Shown here piece after piece: positions 1 through 7,821 of a stretch of DNA of 33,461 nucleotides. Location: the NCBI GenBank assembly GCA_031258035.1, contig JAIRNL010000226.1, positions 1-33,461 of the forward strand. Reading direction: 5' to 3'. The notes beneath the pieces are model-generated. The model ran no database searches. It was given only the letters and a program-made list of their open reading frames with translations, and had not been told where the DNA came from. This DNA comes from Azoarcus sp. Lineage in GTDB: Bacteria > Pseudomonadota > Gammaproteobacteria > Burkholderiales > Rhodocyclaceae. A program made the translations under genes and the position numbers. The first letter of the stretch is position 1; each line of letters opens with the position of its first letter.

Positions 1-65
1 CGTGAAACGGGGCCGCGCCGATGATAGTGAGCGCCACGCTCGTGAAAGTAGGTCATCGTCAGGCT
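1..65 (+). rRNA. rrf: 5S ribosomal RNA, 3' part only (5' end outside the window)
   Basis: The first 65 bases match the second half of bacterial 5S rRNA. They contain the conserved GTGAAACG block, GCGCCGATGATAGTG, then GTGAAAGTAGGTCATCGTCAGGC, which forms the 3' strand of helix I. The form with AAAGTAGGTCATCGTCA is the betaproteobacterial type. The 5' half and presumably 23S and 16S lie to the left of the window. The mature 3' end is placed at about 64-66 from the helix I complement; the exact base is not certain. Confidence 0.93.
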
Positions 66-75
66 GATTACTCCA

Positions 76-111
76 CCCAAAGCCCGGGGACGAAAGTCCT
101 TGGGCTTTGGG
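76..111 (+). terminator. rRNA operon 3' hairpin, GAAA tetraloop
   Basis: A 16-bp stem closes on a GAAA tetraloop (92-95). The outer arms CCCAAAGCCC (76-85) and GGGCTTTGGG (102-111) pair perfectly, and the inner arms GGGGAC (86-91) and GTCCTT (96-101) pair with two G-U wobbles. It lies 10 bases after the 5S 3' end, where an rRNA terminator or processing hairpin is expected. No clean U-tract follows, because the 3' arm runs into the heptamer repeat. It could be a weak intrinsic terminator or an RNase processing stem. Confidence 0.7.
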
Positions 112-147
112 CTTTGGGCTTTGGGCTTTGGGCTTTGGGCTTTGGGC
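102..147 (+). repeat. GGGCTTT heptamer tandem repeat, 6 copies plus GGGC
   Basis: Six perfect head-to-tail copies of GGGCTTT (102-143) are followed by a partial copy GGGC (144-147). The first copy is the 3' arm of the hairpin at 76-111, so each later copy could equally pair with the single AAAGCCC arm at 79-85. Copy number of such an array should be prone to slippage. Bases 148-237 are A-rich and hold nothing else that I recognise. Confidence 0.9.
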
Positions 148-237
148 AACACAAAAAACAGCACACAAAAACGAATTGATTGAAAACTCGATGTACTCAT
201 TTCAGAGGCCTTTGCTCCCCGCGTGCTGTTGCTCTTC

Positions 238-1293
238 TCAAGCTACCGTGGTTTCCAGCCAATAGCGTGCCAGTTCGACCATGCGGTTGGCGAAGCCCCA
301 TTCGTTGTCGAACCATACGAAAAGATTGATCATGCGCGGCCCGCAAGCGCGGGTCTGGCTGCCGTCGACGATGGCTGAATGTGGATCGTGGTTGAAGTCG
401 ATCGAGGCGTGCGGGGCTTCCGACCAGTCGATGATTCCGGCGCAGGGGCCATGCGCGGCCGCGCGCAGCAGGTCATTGATGTGTGCGGCGCCGATGTCTT
501 TCTTCAGGGCAAGCACCATGTCGATGGCCGAGACGTTGTGGGTCGGCACGCGGATTGCCTTGGCTTCGACTCGTCCAGCGAGCTCGGGCAGGAGGCGTTC
601 GACGCCGCGCGCCAGTCCCGTCGTTACCGGGATGATCGACTGCATCGCTGAGCGGGTGAGGGCGAGTTCCCTGTGGTTGTAGCCGTCGATGAGCGGTTGG
701 TCGTTCATCGCCGAGTGCAGGGTGGTGAGCAATACCCGTTCAAGGCCAAATTCGCGCTGTAGCAGGGCGAGTACGGGGATGACGGCATTGGTCGTACATG
801 AGGCGGCGGAAACCAGCCTGGCTTGCGGGTCGAGTCCGGCGTGGGCGACGCCATGCACGATGGTGGCGTCGACATCGTGCGCATGTGCGCCGGGATTGGA
901 GAGCAGCAGGCGCGGACAACCGGCGTTGATGAAGCGTTGCAACTGCGCGCGTTCGCCGTAACGGCCCGAACATTCGACGAGAAGATCTGGCTGGAACGTA
1001 TGCCAGTCAGTGCTTTCAGGCGTGTTGCCATGGCTGACGGCAATCGGGCGGCCATTGAGGATGAGTGTCTCGCCGTCAATGGCGACCTGGCCTGGAAAAC
1101 GCCCATGTGTGGAATCGAATCGGGTGAGATGGGCGATGCTGGCGAGGTCGGCCGGTTCGTTGATCGCCACGACGTGGAGGTGCCCGGAAAGCCCGGCTTC
1201 GTGGATGGCGCGCACAAAACAGCGGCCGATGCGACCATAGCCGTTGACCGCGATGCGGAACGTGGGGGAGGGCACGGAATGAAGCGGGGCCAA
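238..1293 (-). CDS. epd: D-erythrose-4-phosphate dehydrogenase (GAPDH superfamily)
   Basis: Oxidises erythrose 4-phosphate to 4-phosphoerythronate with NAD, the first step of the DXP-dependent pathway to pyridoxal 5'-phosphate, in the cytoplasm. The 351-aa protein has the N-terminal Rossmann motif NGYGRIGR and the catalytic Cys in SCTTN. It follows Epd rather than glycolytic GAPDH in the segments TLHSAMNDQPLIDGY, QSIIPVTTGLARG, DFNHDPHSAIVDGSQT and FDNEWGFANRM. The start is TTG: GGAGG sits 5 bases upstream, whereas the next in-frame GTG (codon 7) has no ribosome binding site at a useful distance. It lies 39 bp downstream of the exporter gene on the same strand, so the two are probably co-transcribed. 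A true GAPDH role cannot be excluded without assay, but the sequence favours Epd. Confidence 0.88.
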   Translation of the reverse strand: MAPLHSVPSPTFRIAVNGYGRIGRCFVRAIHEAGLSGHLHVVAINEPADLASIAHLTRFDSTHGRFPGQVAIDGETLILNGRPIAVSHGNTPESTDWHTFQPDLLVECSGRYGERAQLQRFINAGCPRLLLSNPGAHAHDVDATIVHGVAHAGLDPQARLVSAASCTTNAVIPVLALLQREFGLERVLLTTLHSAMNDQPLIDGYNHRELALTRSAMQSIIPVTTGLARGVERLLPELAGRVEAKAIRVPTHNVSAIDMVLALKKDIGAAHINDLLRAAAHGPCAGIIDWSEAPHASIDFNHDPHSAIVDGSQTRACGPRMINLFVWFDNEWGFANRMVELARYWLETTVA

Positions 1294-1332
1294 AACTGCC
1301 TCCAGAAGCCGGCGCGGCGGAAGAGCCGGATT

Positions 1333-2547
1333 CTACCGGCTTCCTTCCTGCGCCGGTTTTTCGGTGAAATAGGCGATGGCGAGCGCGCACAAGGCGAGCA
1401 CGACATAAGCGCCGACAAGCGGGGAAACGCTGCCATTGAACATGTGACCGATGGCGAGGCCGACCAGGGCGCTGCCGACGGTGGAAACAAAGCCGATCAT
1501 CGACGAGGCGGTGCCGGCAATGTGCCCCATCGGTTCCATGGCCATGGCGTTGAGGTTGGCGGCGAGGATGCCGAAAGTGAATACGCTTGCGCCTTGCAGC
1601 AGCATGAAGATGAGCAGGCTTTCGCGTCCGGCGAGGGCGAATCCGAGGTGAAAAATGTTGATGACGGCGATTGCCGTCAGCCCGGCCATGCCCAACCGTC
1701 GCATGCCGAAGCGATGCACGAGGCGCGAATTGATGAATGCAGCCAGCCCGGTGGTGAGTGCGATGAGGGCGAAGAGCACGGTGAAACTGCGTCTGGCGTC
1801 GAATACTTCGACGAAAATCTGCTGCGCTGAGTAAATGAAGCCCATGTGAGCGCCGACGACGAGCGCGAGCGCCACGGCGTAGCCGATGCAACGGCGGGTC
1901 GTCACGGTCTGGCGATAGGCGCCGTAGAGCGCGCGCGGGGCGAGCGGCAGGCGGTGCTCGGGGGGCAGTGTCTCCGGCAATTTCCTGATCGTCCACCATA
2001 GTGTCGCCCCGCCCGCCACGACCAGCAGACCGAACACCCAGTGCCAGTCCGGTGCAGCCAGCAGGGTGATCTGTCCCACCGAGGGCGCGAGCACGGGAAC
2101 GATCATGAAAACCATCATCGCCAGCGACATGACTTTCACCATCTGCGCCCCGGCATAACAGTCGCGGGCGAGGGATGTCGCCATGACCCGTGGTGCCCCG
2201 GCGCCGACGCCTTGCAGGACACGCGCCGCGAGCAGGGTGGCGAAAGAGTCCGCGATTGTCGCCAGGACGCCTGCGGCGATATACAGGATGAGGCCGCCGA
2301 TGAGCACCGGTCGTCGCCCGTGACAGTCGGCGAGCGGCCCGTAAAAAAGCTGCGATATCCCGGTGCCGACCAGGAAGGATGCAATCACCGCTTGCGCCTG
2401 ATTGGGGGTGGCGAGCTGGAAATCGGCATGAAGCTGCGGCAGCGCCGGCAACATGATGTCGATCGACATCGCGTTGAGCGCCATGCAGGCGGCAATGAAA
2501 GCGACGAACTCACCGAAAGCCATCGCCGGGCGCGGGCTGGGGGGCAT
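1333..2547 (-). CDS. Bcr/CflA-type MFS multidrug exporter
   Basis: A 404-aa inner-membrane protein with about 12 hydrophobic segments, in the drug:proton antiporter branch of the major facilitator superfamily. The first helix is followed by DIMLPALPQLHADF, the family hallmark. The loop 2-3 motif reads GPLADCHGRRPVLIGG, and helix 5 carries the antiporter-type APSVGQ. Substrates of this family include bicyclomycin, chloramphenicol and sulfonamides; none can be assigned here. ATG at 2547 is used; an ATG eight codons later is an alternative, and neither has a strong ribosome binding site. The start lies only 19 bp from the tRNA terminator hairpin, which leaves no room for a separate promoter between them. 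epd follows 39 bp downstream. Confidence 0.85.
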   Translation of the reverse strand: MPPSPRPAMAFGEFVAFIAACMALNAMSIDIMLPALPQLHADFQLATPNQAQAVIASFLVGTGISQLFYGPLADCHGRRPVLIGGLILYIAAGVLATIADSFATLLAARVLQGVGAGAPRVMATSLARDCYAGAQMVKVMSLAMMVFMIVPVLAPSVGQITLLAAPDWHWVFGLLVVAGGATLWWTIRKLPETLPPEHRLPLAPRALYGAYRQTVTTRRCIGYAVALALVVGAHMGFIYSAQQIFVEVFDARRSFTVLFALIALTTGLAAFINSRLVHRFGMRRLGMAGLTAIAVINIFHLGFALAGRESLLIFMLLQGASVFTFGILAANLNAMAMEPMGHIAGTASSMIGFVSTVGSALVGLAIGHMFNGSVSPLVGAYVVLALCALAIAYFTEKPAQEGSR

Positions 2548-2566
2548 GGCAGGCTGACCGTGATGG

Positions 2567-2597
2567 AAAAGCGTGAGTTCCCGGAACTCACGCTTTT
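2567..2597 (-). terminator. Bidirectional intrinsic terminator after tRNA-Asn
   Basis: This is a 31-base near-perfect palindrome. Arms AAAAGCGTGAGTTCC and GGAACTCACGCTTTT flank a single central base, so the RNA would form a long stem with a small loop on either strand, followed by four U residues. It starts 2 bases after the CCA end of the nearer tRNA-Asn. It is therefore the natural terminator of the tRNA transcript (minus strand). Confidence 0.85.
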
Positions 2598-2599
2598 GT

Positions 2600-2675
2600 T
2601 GGCTCCTCGACCTGGGCTCGAACCAGGGACCTGCGGATTAACAGTCCGTCGCTCTACCGACTGAGCTATCGAGGA
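2600..2675 (-). tRNA. tRNA-Asn (anticodon GUU), copy B
   Basis: 76 nt including an encoded CCA (TGG at 2600-2602 on the plus strand). Acceptor stem TCCTCGA/TCGAGGA, D arm GCTCAGTCGGTAGAGC, anticodon loop CTGTTAA (GUU) and T arm with GGTTCGAGCC are all intact. It is the downstream gene of a two-tRNA unit, 46 bases after copy A and directly before the terminator. It differs from copy A at one acceptor-stem pair and in the D loop. Confidence 0.96.
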
Positions 2676-2721
2676 ATTGGATGAATCGGGCTTCGCGGAG
2701 GGCGAAAATCTCTGTGAAACC

Positions 2722-2797
2722 TGGCTCCCCGACCTGGGCTCGAACCAGGGACCTGCGGATTAACAGTCCGTCGCTCTACCAGCTGAGCTATCGGGGA
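2722..2797 (-). tRNA. tRNA-Asn (anticodon GUU), copy A
   Basis: 76 nt with encoded CCA. Acceptor stem TCCCCGA/TCGGGGA, D arm GCTCAGCTGGTAGAGC, anticodon GUU in CTGTTAA, T loop TTCGAGCC. It is the promoter-proximal gene of the pair. Compared with copy B, position 4 is C instead of U and its partner, position 69, is G instead of A, so the stem stays paired. Confidence 0.96.
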
Positions 2798-2809
2798 ATA
2801 GAGGCGCGC

Positions 2810-2838
2810 ATTCTAGTTAGGATGCGGCCTGTCGTCAA
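2810..2838 (-). promoter_or_regulatory. Sigma70-type promoter of the tRNA-Asn pair
   Basis: On the minus strand TTGACG (2833-2838) and TAGAAT (2810-2815) are separated by exactly 17 bases. The -10 ends 12 bases before the 5' end of copy A, giving a start near 2803. The discriminator GCGCGCC is GC-rich, as in stable-RNA promoters under stringent control. Regulation is inferred from that feature only. Confidence 0.75.
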
Positions 2839-2941
2839 GGAAGCCTTGTCGCGGTCATGCACCCGGGTACCCGGGGAGGGACGGATCCGGGCCCGTGGAA
2901 CGGTGGGTGGGAATACAGTTTGGCGAAGTCGAGGGGCGCGG

Positions 2942-3361
2942 TCAGACAAACGGATCGACGACGCGCAACCGCCCTTCCAGCAGAAGGCCATGGTGCATGT
3001 CTTCGGAGTAGAGCGTATCGCACCCGGCGTGGAGCGCGGCGGCGGCGATGAGGGCATCGTAGAACTGTAGCTGGTAGCGCCCGGCGAGCTGCCGGGCGGT
3101 GTCGTGGGTTTCTTCGGTAAGCGGTTCAACTGGACATTGCGTGCGAATGGTTTTCAGGAAACGTCCGATTTGCACCCAGGTGTAACGGTATTTTCGGCGC
3201 ATGACGTTGGATATTTCGTTCAATACCTGCACGCTGATGGAACAGTGTGCATGCAGGACGGTCTGGGCCACCGCGGCCTTCCGGGTGTCTTCGGAAAGCA
3301 GGTAGAGCGGTATGTTGCTGTCGGCGAAACCGCGCGGTCTGGCTACGGTGTAGACCGCCAT
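2942..3361 (-). CDS. vapC: PIN-domain toxin, VapC type (module 1)
   Basis: Probable ribonuclease toxin of a type II toxin-antitoxin pair. The 139-aa PIN domain carries the expected acidic residues: Asp in FADSNIPLY, Glu in QVLNEIS, Asp in FYDALIAAA and Asp in YSEDMHHG. It ends with VVDPFV, the usual PIN tail. ATG at 3361 is chosen because AGGAAAGG lies upstream and it gives the usual length; ATG at 3397 would add 12 residues and overlap the antitoxin gene by 14 bases. It directly follows the antitoxin gene, so the two are probably translated from one transcript. The target RNA is unknown. Confidence 0.83.
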   Translation of the reverse strand: MAVYTVARPRGFADSNIPLYLLSEDTRKAAVAQTVLHAHCSISVQVLNEISNVMRRKYRYTWVQIGRFLKTIRTQCPVEPLTEETHDTARQLAGRYQLQFYDALIAAAALHAGCDTLYSEDMHHGLLLEGRLRVVDPFV

Positions 3362-3383
3362 GCTGTCGGAAACCTTTCCTGGC

Positions 3384-3605
3384 TTAGCGGCGGGCATTGG
3401 CCTCTTCCCGGTCGAATCTGAAATCGACGGGTAGCAGGGGCATTTCTGCCCGGAGTTTCTGTACGGCGGCATCGAAATCGTGTCTGGGAGACGCCTTTTT
3501 CCTCACCTCGATTTCCACTTCTTCCCCTTCGCGCAAGTCCATTGCCTTGACGAGCGAGGCAGGTAGGCGCACAGCCAGCGAATTTCCCCATTTTGCGACG
3601 TGCAT
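3384..3605 (-). CDS. vapB: AbrB/MazE-type antitoxin (module 1)
   Basis: 73 aa. The N-terminal half has the SpoVT-AbrB swapped-hairpin pattern: VAKWGNSLAVRLPASLVKAM, then LREGEEVEIEV. The C-terminal half is charged and would wrap the PIN toxin. A clear GGAGGG ribosome binding site lies 6 bases before ATG 3605. It is upstream of its toxin gene, as is usual, and 42 bp downstream of paaK on the same strand. By family it should bind its own promoter together with the toxin. Confidence 0.83.
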   Translation of the reverse strand: MHVAKWGNSLAVRLPASLVKAMDLREGEEVEIEVRKKASPRHDFDAAVQKLRAEMPLLPVDFRFDREEANARR

Positions 3606-3647
3606 GATGGTCCCTCCGGATGGATATACAGCACGCCGAATTGTAGA

Positions 3648-4955
3648 TCAATTTTTCTCTTTGCGATGGTCGATCACCCGCACTGCCTTGCCCATCGAGC
3701 GCTCGACCGCACCGGTGGGATGGATCTTGACTTCGCAACTGATGCCGATGAAGTCCTTGATGTCTTTCCTCACCTTGGCGGAGACGCGATCCATGTAATC
3801 TTGCCCCTTGGCGTAGAGCGGCGGGCTGGCTTCGACGTTGATGCGCAGCGCGTCGAGATGGCCTTCGCGGAAGACTTCGAGCTGGTAGAAGGGCGAGAGC
3901 GTTTCGGTGCGCATCAGGATGGCTTCGACCTGGGTCGGGAAGACATTGACGCCGCGGATGATGAGCATGTCATCGGAGCGGCCCGTGACGCGGCTCATTC
4001 GCACATGCGTGCGTCCGCACTTGCAGGGCGCATCGTCCAGCACCGCGATGTCGCGGGTGCGGAAACGCATCATGGGGAAGGCTTCACGGGTGAGCGAGGT
4101 GATGACGATTTCGCCCTTTTCGCCCGGCGGCAACGGCTCGCCCGTGTCGACGTCCACGCATTCGATGAGAAAGTGGTCTTCCCAGATGTGCAGCCCCTTC
4201 TTGGCAGCCAGGCATTCGACACCGACACCCGGCCCCATGATTTCGGTGAGGCCGTAGATGTCGAGCGCGTCGATGCCCATGCGCGATTCGAGTTCGTAGC
4301 GCATTTCCTCGCTCCACGGTTCCGCGCCGAAGATGCCGACCCGCAAGGGCAGTTTGCGGATGTCGATGTTGAGCTTGTCGGCTTCCTCTGCGATGTTGAG
4401 CGCGTAAGAGGGCGTACAGCTCAGGGCGTTGGGAGCGAGGTCGGTGAGCAGCATCACCTGCTTTTGCGTCTGGCCGCCGGACATGGGAATGACCGTGACC
4501 CCGAAGGCCTCCGCCGAGCCGTGCAAGCCCATGCCACCGGTGAAAAGGCCGTAGCCGTAGGCATTGTGCAGCCGGTCGCCGGGCACGAGCCCCGCCGCGC
4601 CCAGGCAGCGCGCACCGAGTTCCCCCCAGTTGGCGACATCGCGTCGCGTGTAGCCGACCACCACGGGCTTGCCCGAAGTGCCGGAAGAGGCATGCACCCG
4701 CGCGACTTGGTCGGGCGGTACGGCGAACATGCCGTAGGGGTAATTGTCGCGCAGTTGCTCTTTCTTGGTGAAAGGCAGCAGCTTGACATCAGCCAGCGTC
4801 TGGATGTGATGCGGCTTGATTTCCAGCTCATCCATCGCTTCGCGGTAGAACTTCACGGTTTCATAGCAGCGTGCCACCATGGCCTGGAGACGGCGCAGTT
4901 GCAGGGCTTTCAGCTTTTCGCGTGGGAGCGTTTCATTGTCGATGTCGAAGATCAT
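3648..4955 (-). CDS. paaK: Phenylacetate-CoA ligase
   Basis: Converts phenylacetate, CoA and ATP to phenylacetyl-CoA, AMP and pyrophosphate, the entry reaction of phenylacetate breakdown. The 435-aa cytosolic protein has the usual length. It shows the ATP-binding loop HASSGTSGKPVVVGYT (about residues 88-103), the adenylate motif YGLTEIMGPGVG, FRTRDIA near the hinge, and the C-terminal IIRGVNVFPTQVE. The catalytic Lys near the C-terminus is in GAVERSMGKAVRV. No other paa genes lie in the window, so it may serve an aromatic pathway elsewhere or recycle phenylacetate. The ribosome binding site is weak (GGTGAAAC before ATG 4955). Confidence 0.92.
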   Translation of the reverse strand: MIFDIDNETLPREKLKALQLRRLQAMVARCYETVKFYREAMDELEIKPHHIQTLADVKLLPFTKKEQLRDNYPYGMFAVPPDQVARVHASSGTSGKPVVVGYTRRDVANWGELGARCLGAAGLVPGDRLHNAYGYGLFTGGMGLHGSAEAFGVTVIPMSGGQTQKQVMLLTDLAPNALSCTPSYALNIAEEADKLNIDIRKLPLRVGIFGAEPWSEEMRYELESRMGIDALDIYGLTEIMGPGVGVECLAAKKGLHIWEDHFLIECVDVDTGEPLPPGEKGEIVITSLTREAFPMMRFRTRDIAVLDDAPCKCGRTHVRMSRVTGRSDDMLIIRGVNVFPTQVEAILMRTETLSPFYQLEVFREGHLDALRINVEASPPLYAKGQDYMDRVSAKVRKDIKDFIGISCEVKIHPTGAVERSMGKAVRVIDHRKEKN

Positions 4956-5121
4956 GTTTCACCAAAGCCTCAGGGGACGGAAAATACGGCATTCTAGTGG
5001 CGGGTAAGGCGAACAGGCGATTGCCGCAAACCCGAACAGCTGGCTTGTCGGGTGAACATTTTGGCGGCGACGGGACGGTGATCGAGGTGTGGACCAGCAC
5101 AGGCGTTCCGCGCGCTTCCGG

Positions 5122-6498
5122 TCAGGGGGCACGAAAGCCGGGGGGCGGCCCGTCTGCTTGTGTACGCCGTCTCGTCACCCACGACAGCAGCGTGCCGAAA
5201 AGGATGGCGGCGGTCACGGTGGCGGCGACCGCCGCCTGCCAGAAGCCGGCCGCGCCTTGCGGGACGGGGGCATGGAACGCGAGCCAGTAACCGAACCCCA
5301 GCCCCAGTCCCCAGAAGCAGCCGAGGTGGATGAGCAGCGGGACGAAGCTGATTTTGTAAGCGCGCAACGCGAAACAGGCGACGGTCTGCACGGCGTCGAA
5401 GAATTGGTAGAGCGCGATATAGAAGGCGAGGCCGATGGCGACTTCCACCACCAGGATGTCGCTGGTAGCCAGCCAGGCGATGGCCTCGCGCAGCCACAGC
5501 AGCGCGGAGGCCATGACGAGGGAACATACGCAGGCGATCTTTATGCCGGCGAGGGCGAAATTGCGCGCCAGTGCCTCATTTTTCGCGCCGATCGCTTGCG
5601 CCACCTGCGCCGCGGTGGCGATTGCCAGCGATAGCGGCAGCATGTAGACGAGCGCGGAAAGATTGGCGGCGATGCGGTGCCCGCTCACCGCTTCAGCCCC
5701 GAGCCGGGCGATAAAGATCGCCATCAGTGTGAAAGAGCTGATTTCGATCAGAAAAGAGAAACCGATCGGTATGCCGAGCCGGAGCAATTCCTTTTGCGCT
5801 GCCCAGCGCGGGCGCTCCCGGCGCGCGAAGATATGGAACGGGGCGAAGCGTGGGCTTTTCAGTAACAGCCAGAAGCACAGCCCCAGGCTGATCCAACTGA
5901 CGATCACCTGCGAGAGTGCCGCGCCGGCCGCGCCCAGTGCCGGCAGGCTCATGTGGCCGCCGACCAGGGCGCCCGCCAGCAAGGCATGGCAGAAAGTTTC
6001 CAGAAAAGCGATGACCATGAGCGGGCGCGGTTGTCCCAGGGCGTTGGCGGCGGCATGGAAAGCGCGGTAGCCGAGCGAGGCGGGCAGAGCCAGGGCGAGC
6101 AGGCGCATGTAATTCACGGTGATGGCTTCGACATCTGCTTCGAGCCGCGCCGGGGCAATCAGCCAGCGCGGCTCCGCGAGCAGGGCCGCGCCGCCGAGGG
6201 AGAGCCAGGCCGCAAGCCACAGTCCCTGCCGTATGTCCGAGCCGATCCGTTCCCGCTCTCCGGCGCCGTAGTGCTGGCCGGTGATGGGCGCGAGCGCCTG
6301 CAATACGCCGCCGAGGCTCAAAGCCAGCGTGGCATACAGCCCGGAACCGACCGCGACGGCAGCCAGATGCTGGGTGGAATAGCGCCCGACGATCAAAGTG
6401 TCGGCGACCATCATGCCGATGGACACCATCTGCGCCACCAGCACCGGCCAGGCATTTTTGAGGATAACGCGAATGGAATTCGGGGTTATTGGATGCAT
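5122..6498 (-). CDS. MATE-family (NorM-like) efflux transporter
   Basis: A 458-aa inner-membrane protein with about 12 hydrophobic segments in two homologous halves, typical of Na+- or H+-coupled MATE exporters. Family signatures are the N-terminal AWPVLVAQMVSIGMMVADT, the loop PITGQHYGAGERE and its second-half counterpart ATAAQVAQAIGAKNEA. Export of cationic drugs or dyes is the family role; the substrate here is unknown. It is divergently arranged with the metallophosphoesterase gene across 158 bp, where I could not find a convincing promoter for either side. 166 bp without a recognisable feature separate it from paaK. Confidence 0.88.
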   Translation of the reverse strand: MHPITPNSIRVILKNAWPVLVAQMVSIGMMVADTLIVGRYSTQHLAAVAVGSGLYATLALSLGGVLQALAPITGQHYGAGERERIGSDIRQGLWLAAWLSLGGAALLAEPRWLIAPARLEADVEAITVNYMRLLALALPASLGYRAFHAAANALGQPRPLMVIAFLETFCHALLAGALVGGHMSLPALGAAGAALSQVIVSWISLGLCFWLLLKSPRFAPFHIFARRERPRWAAQKELLRLGIPIGFSFLIEISSFTLMAIFIARLGAEAVSGHRIAANLSALVYMLPLSLAIATAAQVAQAIGAKNEALARNFALAGIKIACVCSLVMASALLWLREAIAWLATSDILVVEVAIGLAFYIALYQFFDAVQTVACFALRAYKISFVPLLIHLGCFWGLGLGFGYWLAFHAPVPQGAAGFWQAAVAATVTAAILFGTLLSWVTRRRTQADGPPPGFRAP

Positions 6499-6656
6499 CG
6501 GGGAGCGGGCTGCCAGACAGGGTCGGTATTATTTGATGACCGCGAGGGGGGTGGCAAGTTACCATCTGCCTTGTTTGTTTTTTTGCCCCATGGCGGCTGG
6601 GCTGCGGGGCGGCGAAATTTTTCCTTTATTCCGACTGTCTGCGAGACTGCCTGTTC

Positions 6657-7805
6657 ATGTTTGCTGCTTTCATATGGGTTTATTTCTCCTTCAATTTCGC
6701 ACTCATCATGCGCCTGTACTGCGCCTTGCGCGGCCCTGGCATGTCGCGCGCGCGGCGCGTCGGCATCTGCCTGCCCGTGGTCGCCCTGGCGCTGGCTTTT
6801 CCCGCCTCCCGCCTGATAGAAGGCAATGGCTTTGGGGTAAAAGCCCTGACCTTTGTTGGCACTTTCAGCCTCTCGATCATGCTCCATGCCGTGCTGGTGT
6901 GGGCGCTGGTCGATGTTTTCCGGCTTTTCAACCGTTGTTTCCATTGGCTCGTCATCGCGCCGGCGCAACGGGTGCAATGGCGGCACCGATGCTGCGCGGG
7001 CATTGCCGGCGCGGCGCTGTTGTTGTCCTGCGCCGGTTTTATCAATACCCAGTACCCAATGGTGCGCGAGGTGAAATTGCCCGCGCCCGCCGACACCGCG
7101 CCGCTACGGATCGTCCTGGTGTCGGATGTCCATCTCGGGCGTCTGGCTTCGCCGGAATTCTTTGCTGGCGTGGTCGACCAGATCGTGCCGCTTTCCCCCG
7201 ATCTCGTCCTGTTCGCGGGCGACATCCTCGAATACGATTTCGACCCCGCGGATGCCGGGGCGCTCGCCGCCGCCCTGCAACGCCTCAAACCTCGGCTGGG
7301 CATCTGGAGCGTGACCGGCAACCATGAATATATCGGCGGGCGGGGGGGGCTGAGCAGGTCGCTGCTGCGGCAAATCGGCATGGGCCTGCTCGTCGACCAA
7401 TGGGCGGCGGTGGGGGAGGCGCCCGGCGAAAAACTCCTGCTGATCGGCCGCGACGACCTCTCCGCCGGGTATACAACCGGCCACCCGCGGAAAGCCCTGC
7501 GCGAGATCATCGCCGACGCCCCCGAAGACGGACGCCTGAAAATCCTGCTCGACCACCAGCCTTTCCGCCTGGAAGAAGCGGAGGCGGCGGGTATCTACCT
7601 ACAGGTTTCCGGTCATACCCACAACGGCCAGCTTTTCCCCGTCAACTGGCTCGTTGCCATGCTGTTCGAGAACGCTCACGGGCATTCCGTGCGCGGTGGG
7701 ACGCATTATTGGGTGACTTCCGGTGTCGGTACCTGGGGGCCGCGGGTGCGCACTTCGGGGCGCGCGGAAATCGTGCAGATCGACCTGGTGCCGCAGGCGC
7801 AATGA
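6657..7805 (+). CDS. Membrane-anchored metallophosphoesterase (YaeI/YkuE-like)
   Basis: 382 aa. Residues 1 to about 140 hold four hydrophobic helices. The rest is a calcineurin-like phosphoesterase with metal-binding motifs in order: SDVHLG (about 156), FAGDILEYD, TGNHEY and SGHTHNGQLFP. The C-terminal domain is expected outside the cytoplasmic membrane or at its surface. Members of this branch cleave phosphodiester or pyrophosphate bonds, including lipid-linked substrates, but the substrate here cannot be named. ATG 6657 has only a weak ribosome binding site; it is chosen because it begins the first helix. It converges on the small gene at 7822 with a 16-bp gap. Confidence 0.82.
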   Translation: MFAAFIWVYFSFNFALIMRLYCALRGPGMSRARRVGICLPVVALALAFPASRLIEGNGFGVKALTFVGTFSLSIMLHAVLVWALVDVFRLFNRCFHWLVIAPAQRVQWRHRCCAGIAGAALLLSCAGFINTQYPMVREVKLPAPADTAPLRIVLVSDVHLGRLASPEFFAGVVDQIVPLSPDLVLFAGDILEYDFDPADAGALAAALQRLKPRLGIWSVTGNHEYIGGRGGLSRSLLRQIGMGLLVDQWAAVGEAPGEKLLLIGRDDLSAGYTTGHPRKALREIIADAPEDGRLKILLDHQPFRLEEAEAAGIYLQVSGHTHNGQLFPVNWLVAMLFENAHGHSVRGGTHYWVTSGVGTWGPRVRTSGRAEIVQIDLVPQAQ

Positions 7806-7821
7806 CACGCCCGCGCGCCGA

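Noticed and set aside
102..147. Heptamer array considered as a CRISPR or phage attachment site
   Set aside because: No spacers, no cas genes and no integrase; units are directly adjacent.
2862..2875. Perfect palindrome CCCGGGTACCCGGG
   Set aside because: Lies upstream of the tRNA promoter with no partner or repeat. A 14-bp GC-rich palindrome alone is not enough to call an operator.
3600..4997. 465-codon plus-strand frame opposite paaK
   Set aside because: Antisense shadow; paaK motifs are unambiguous on the minus strand.
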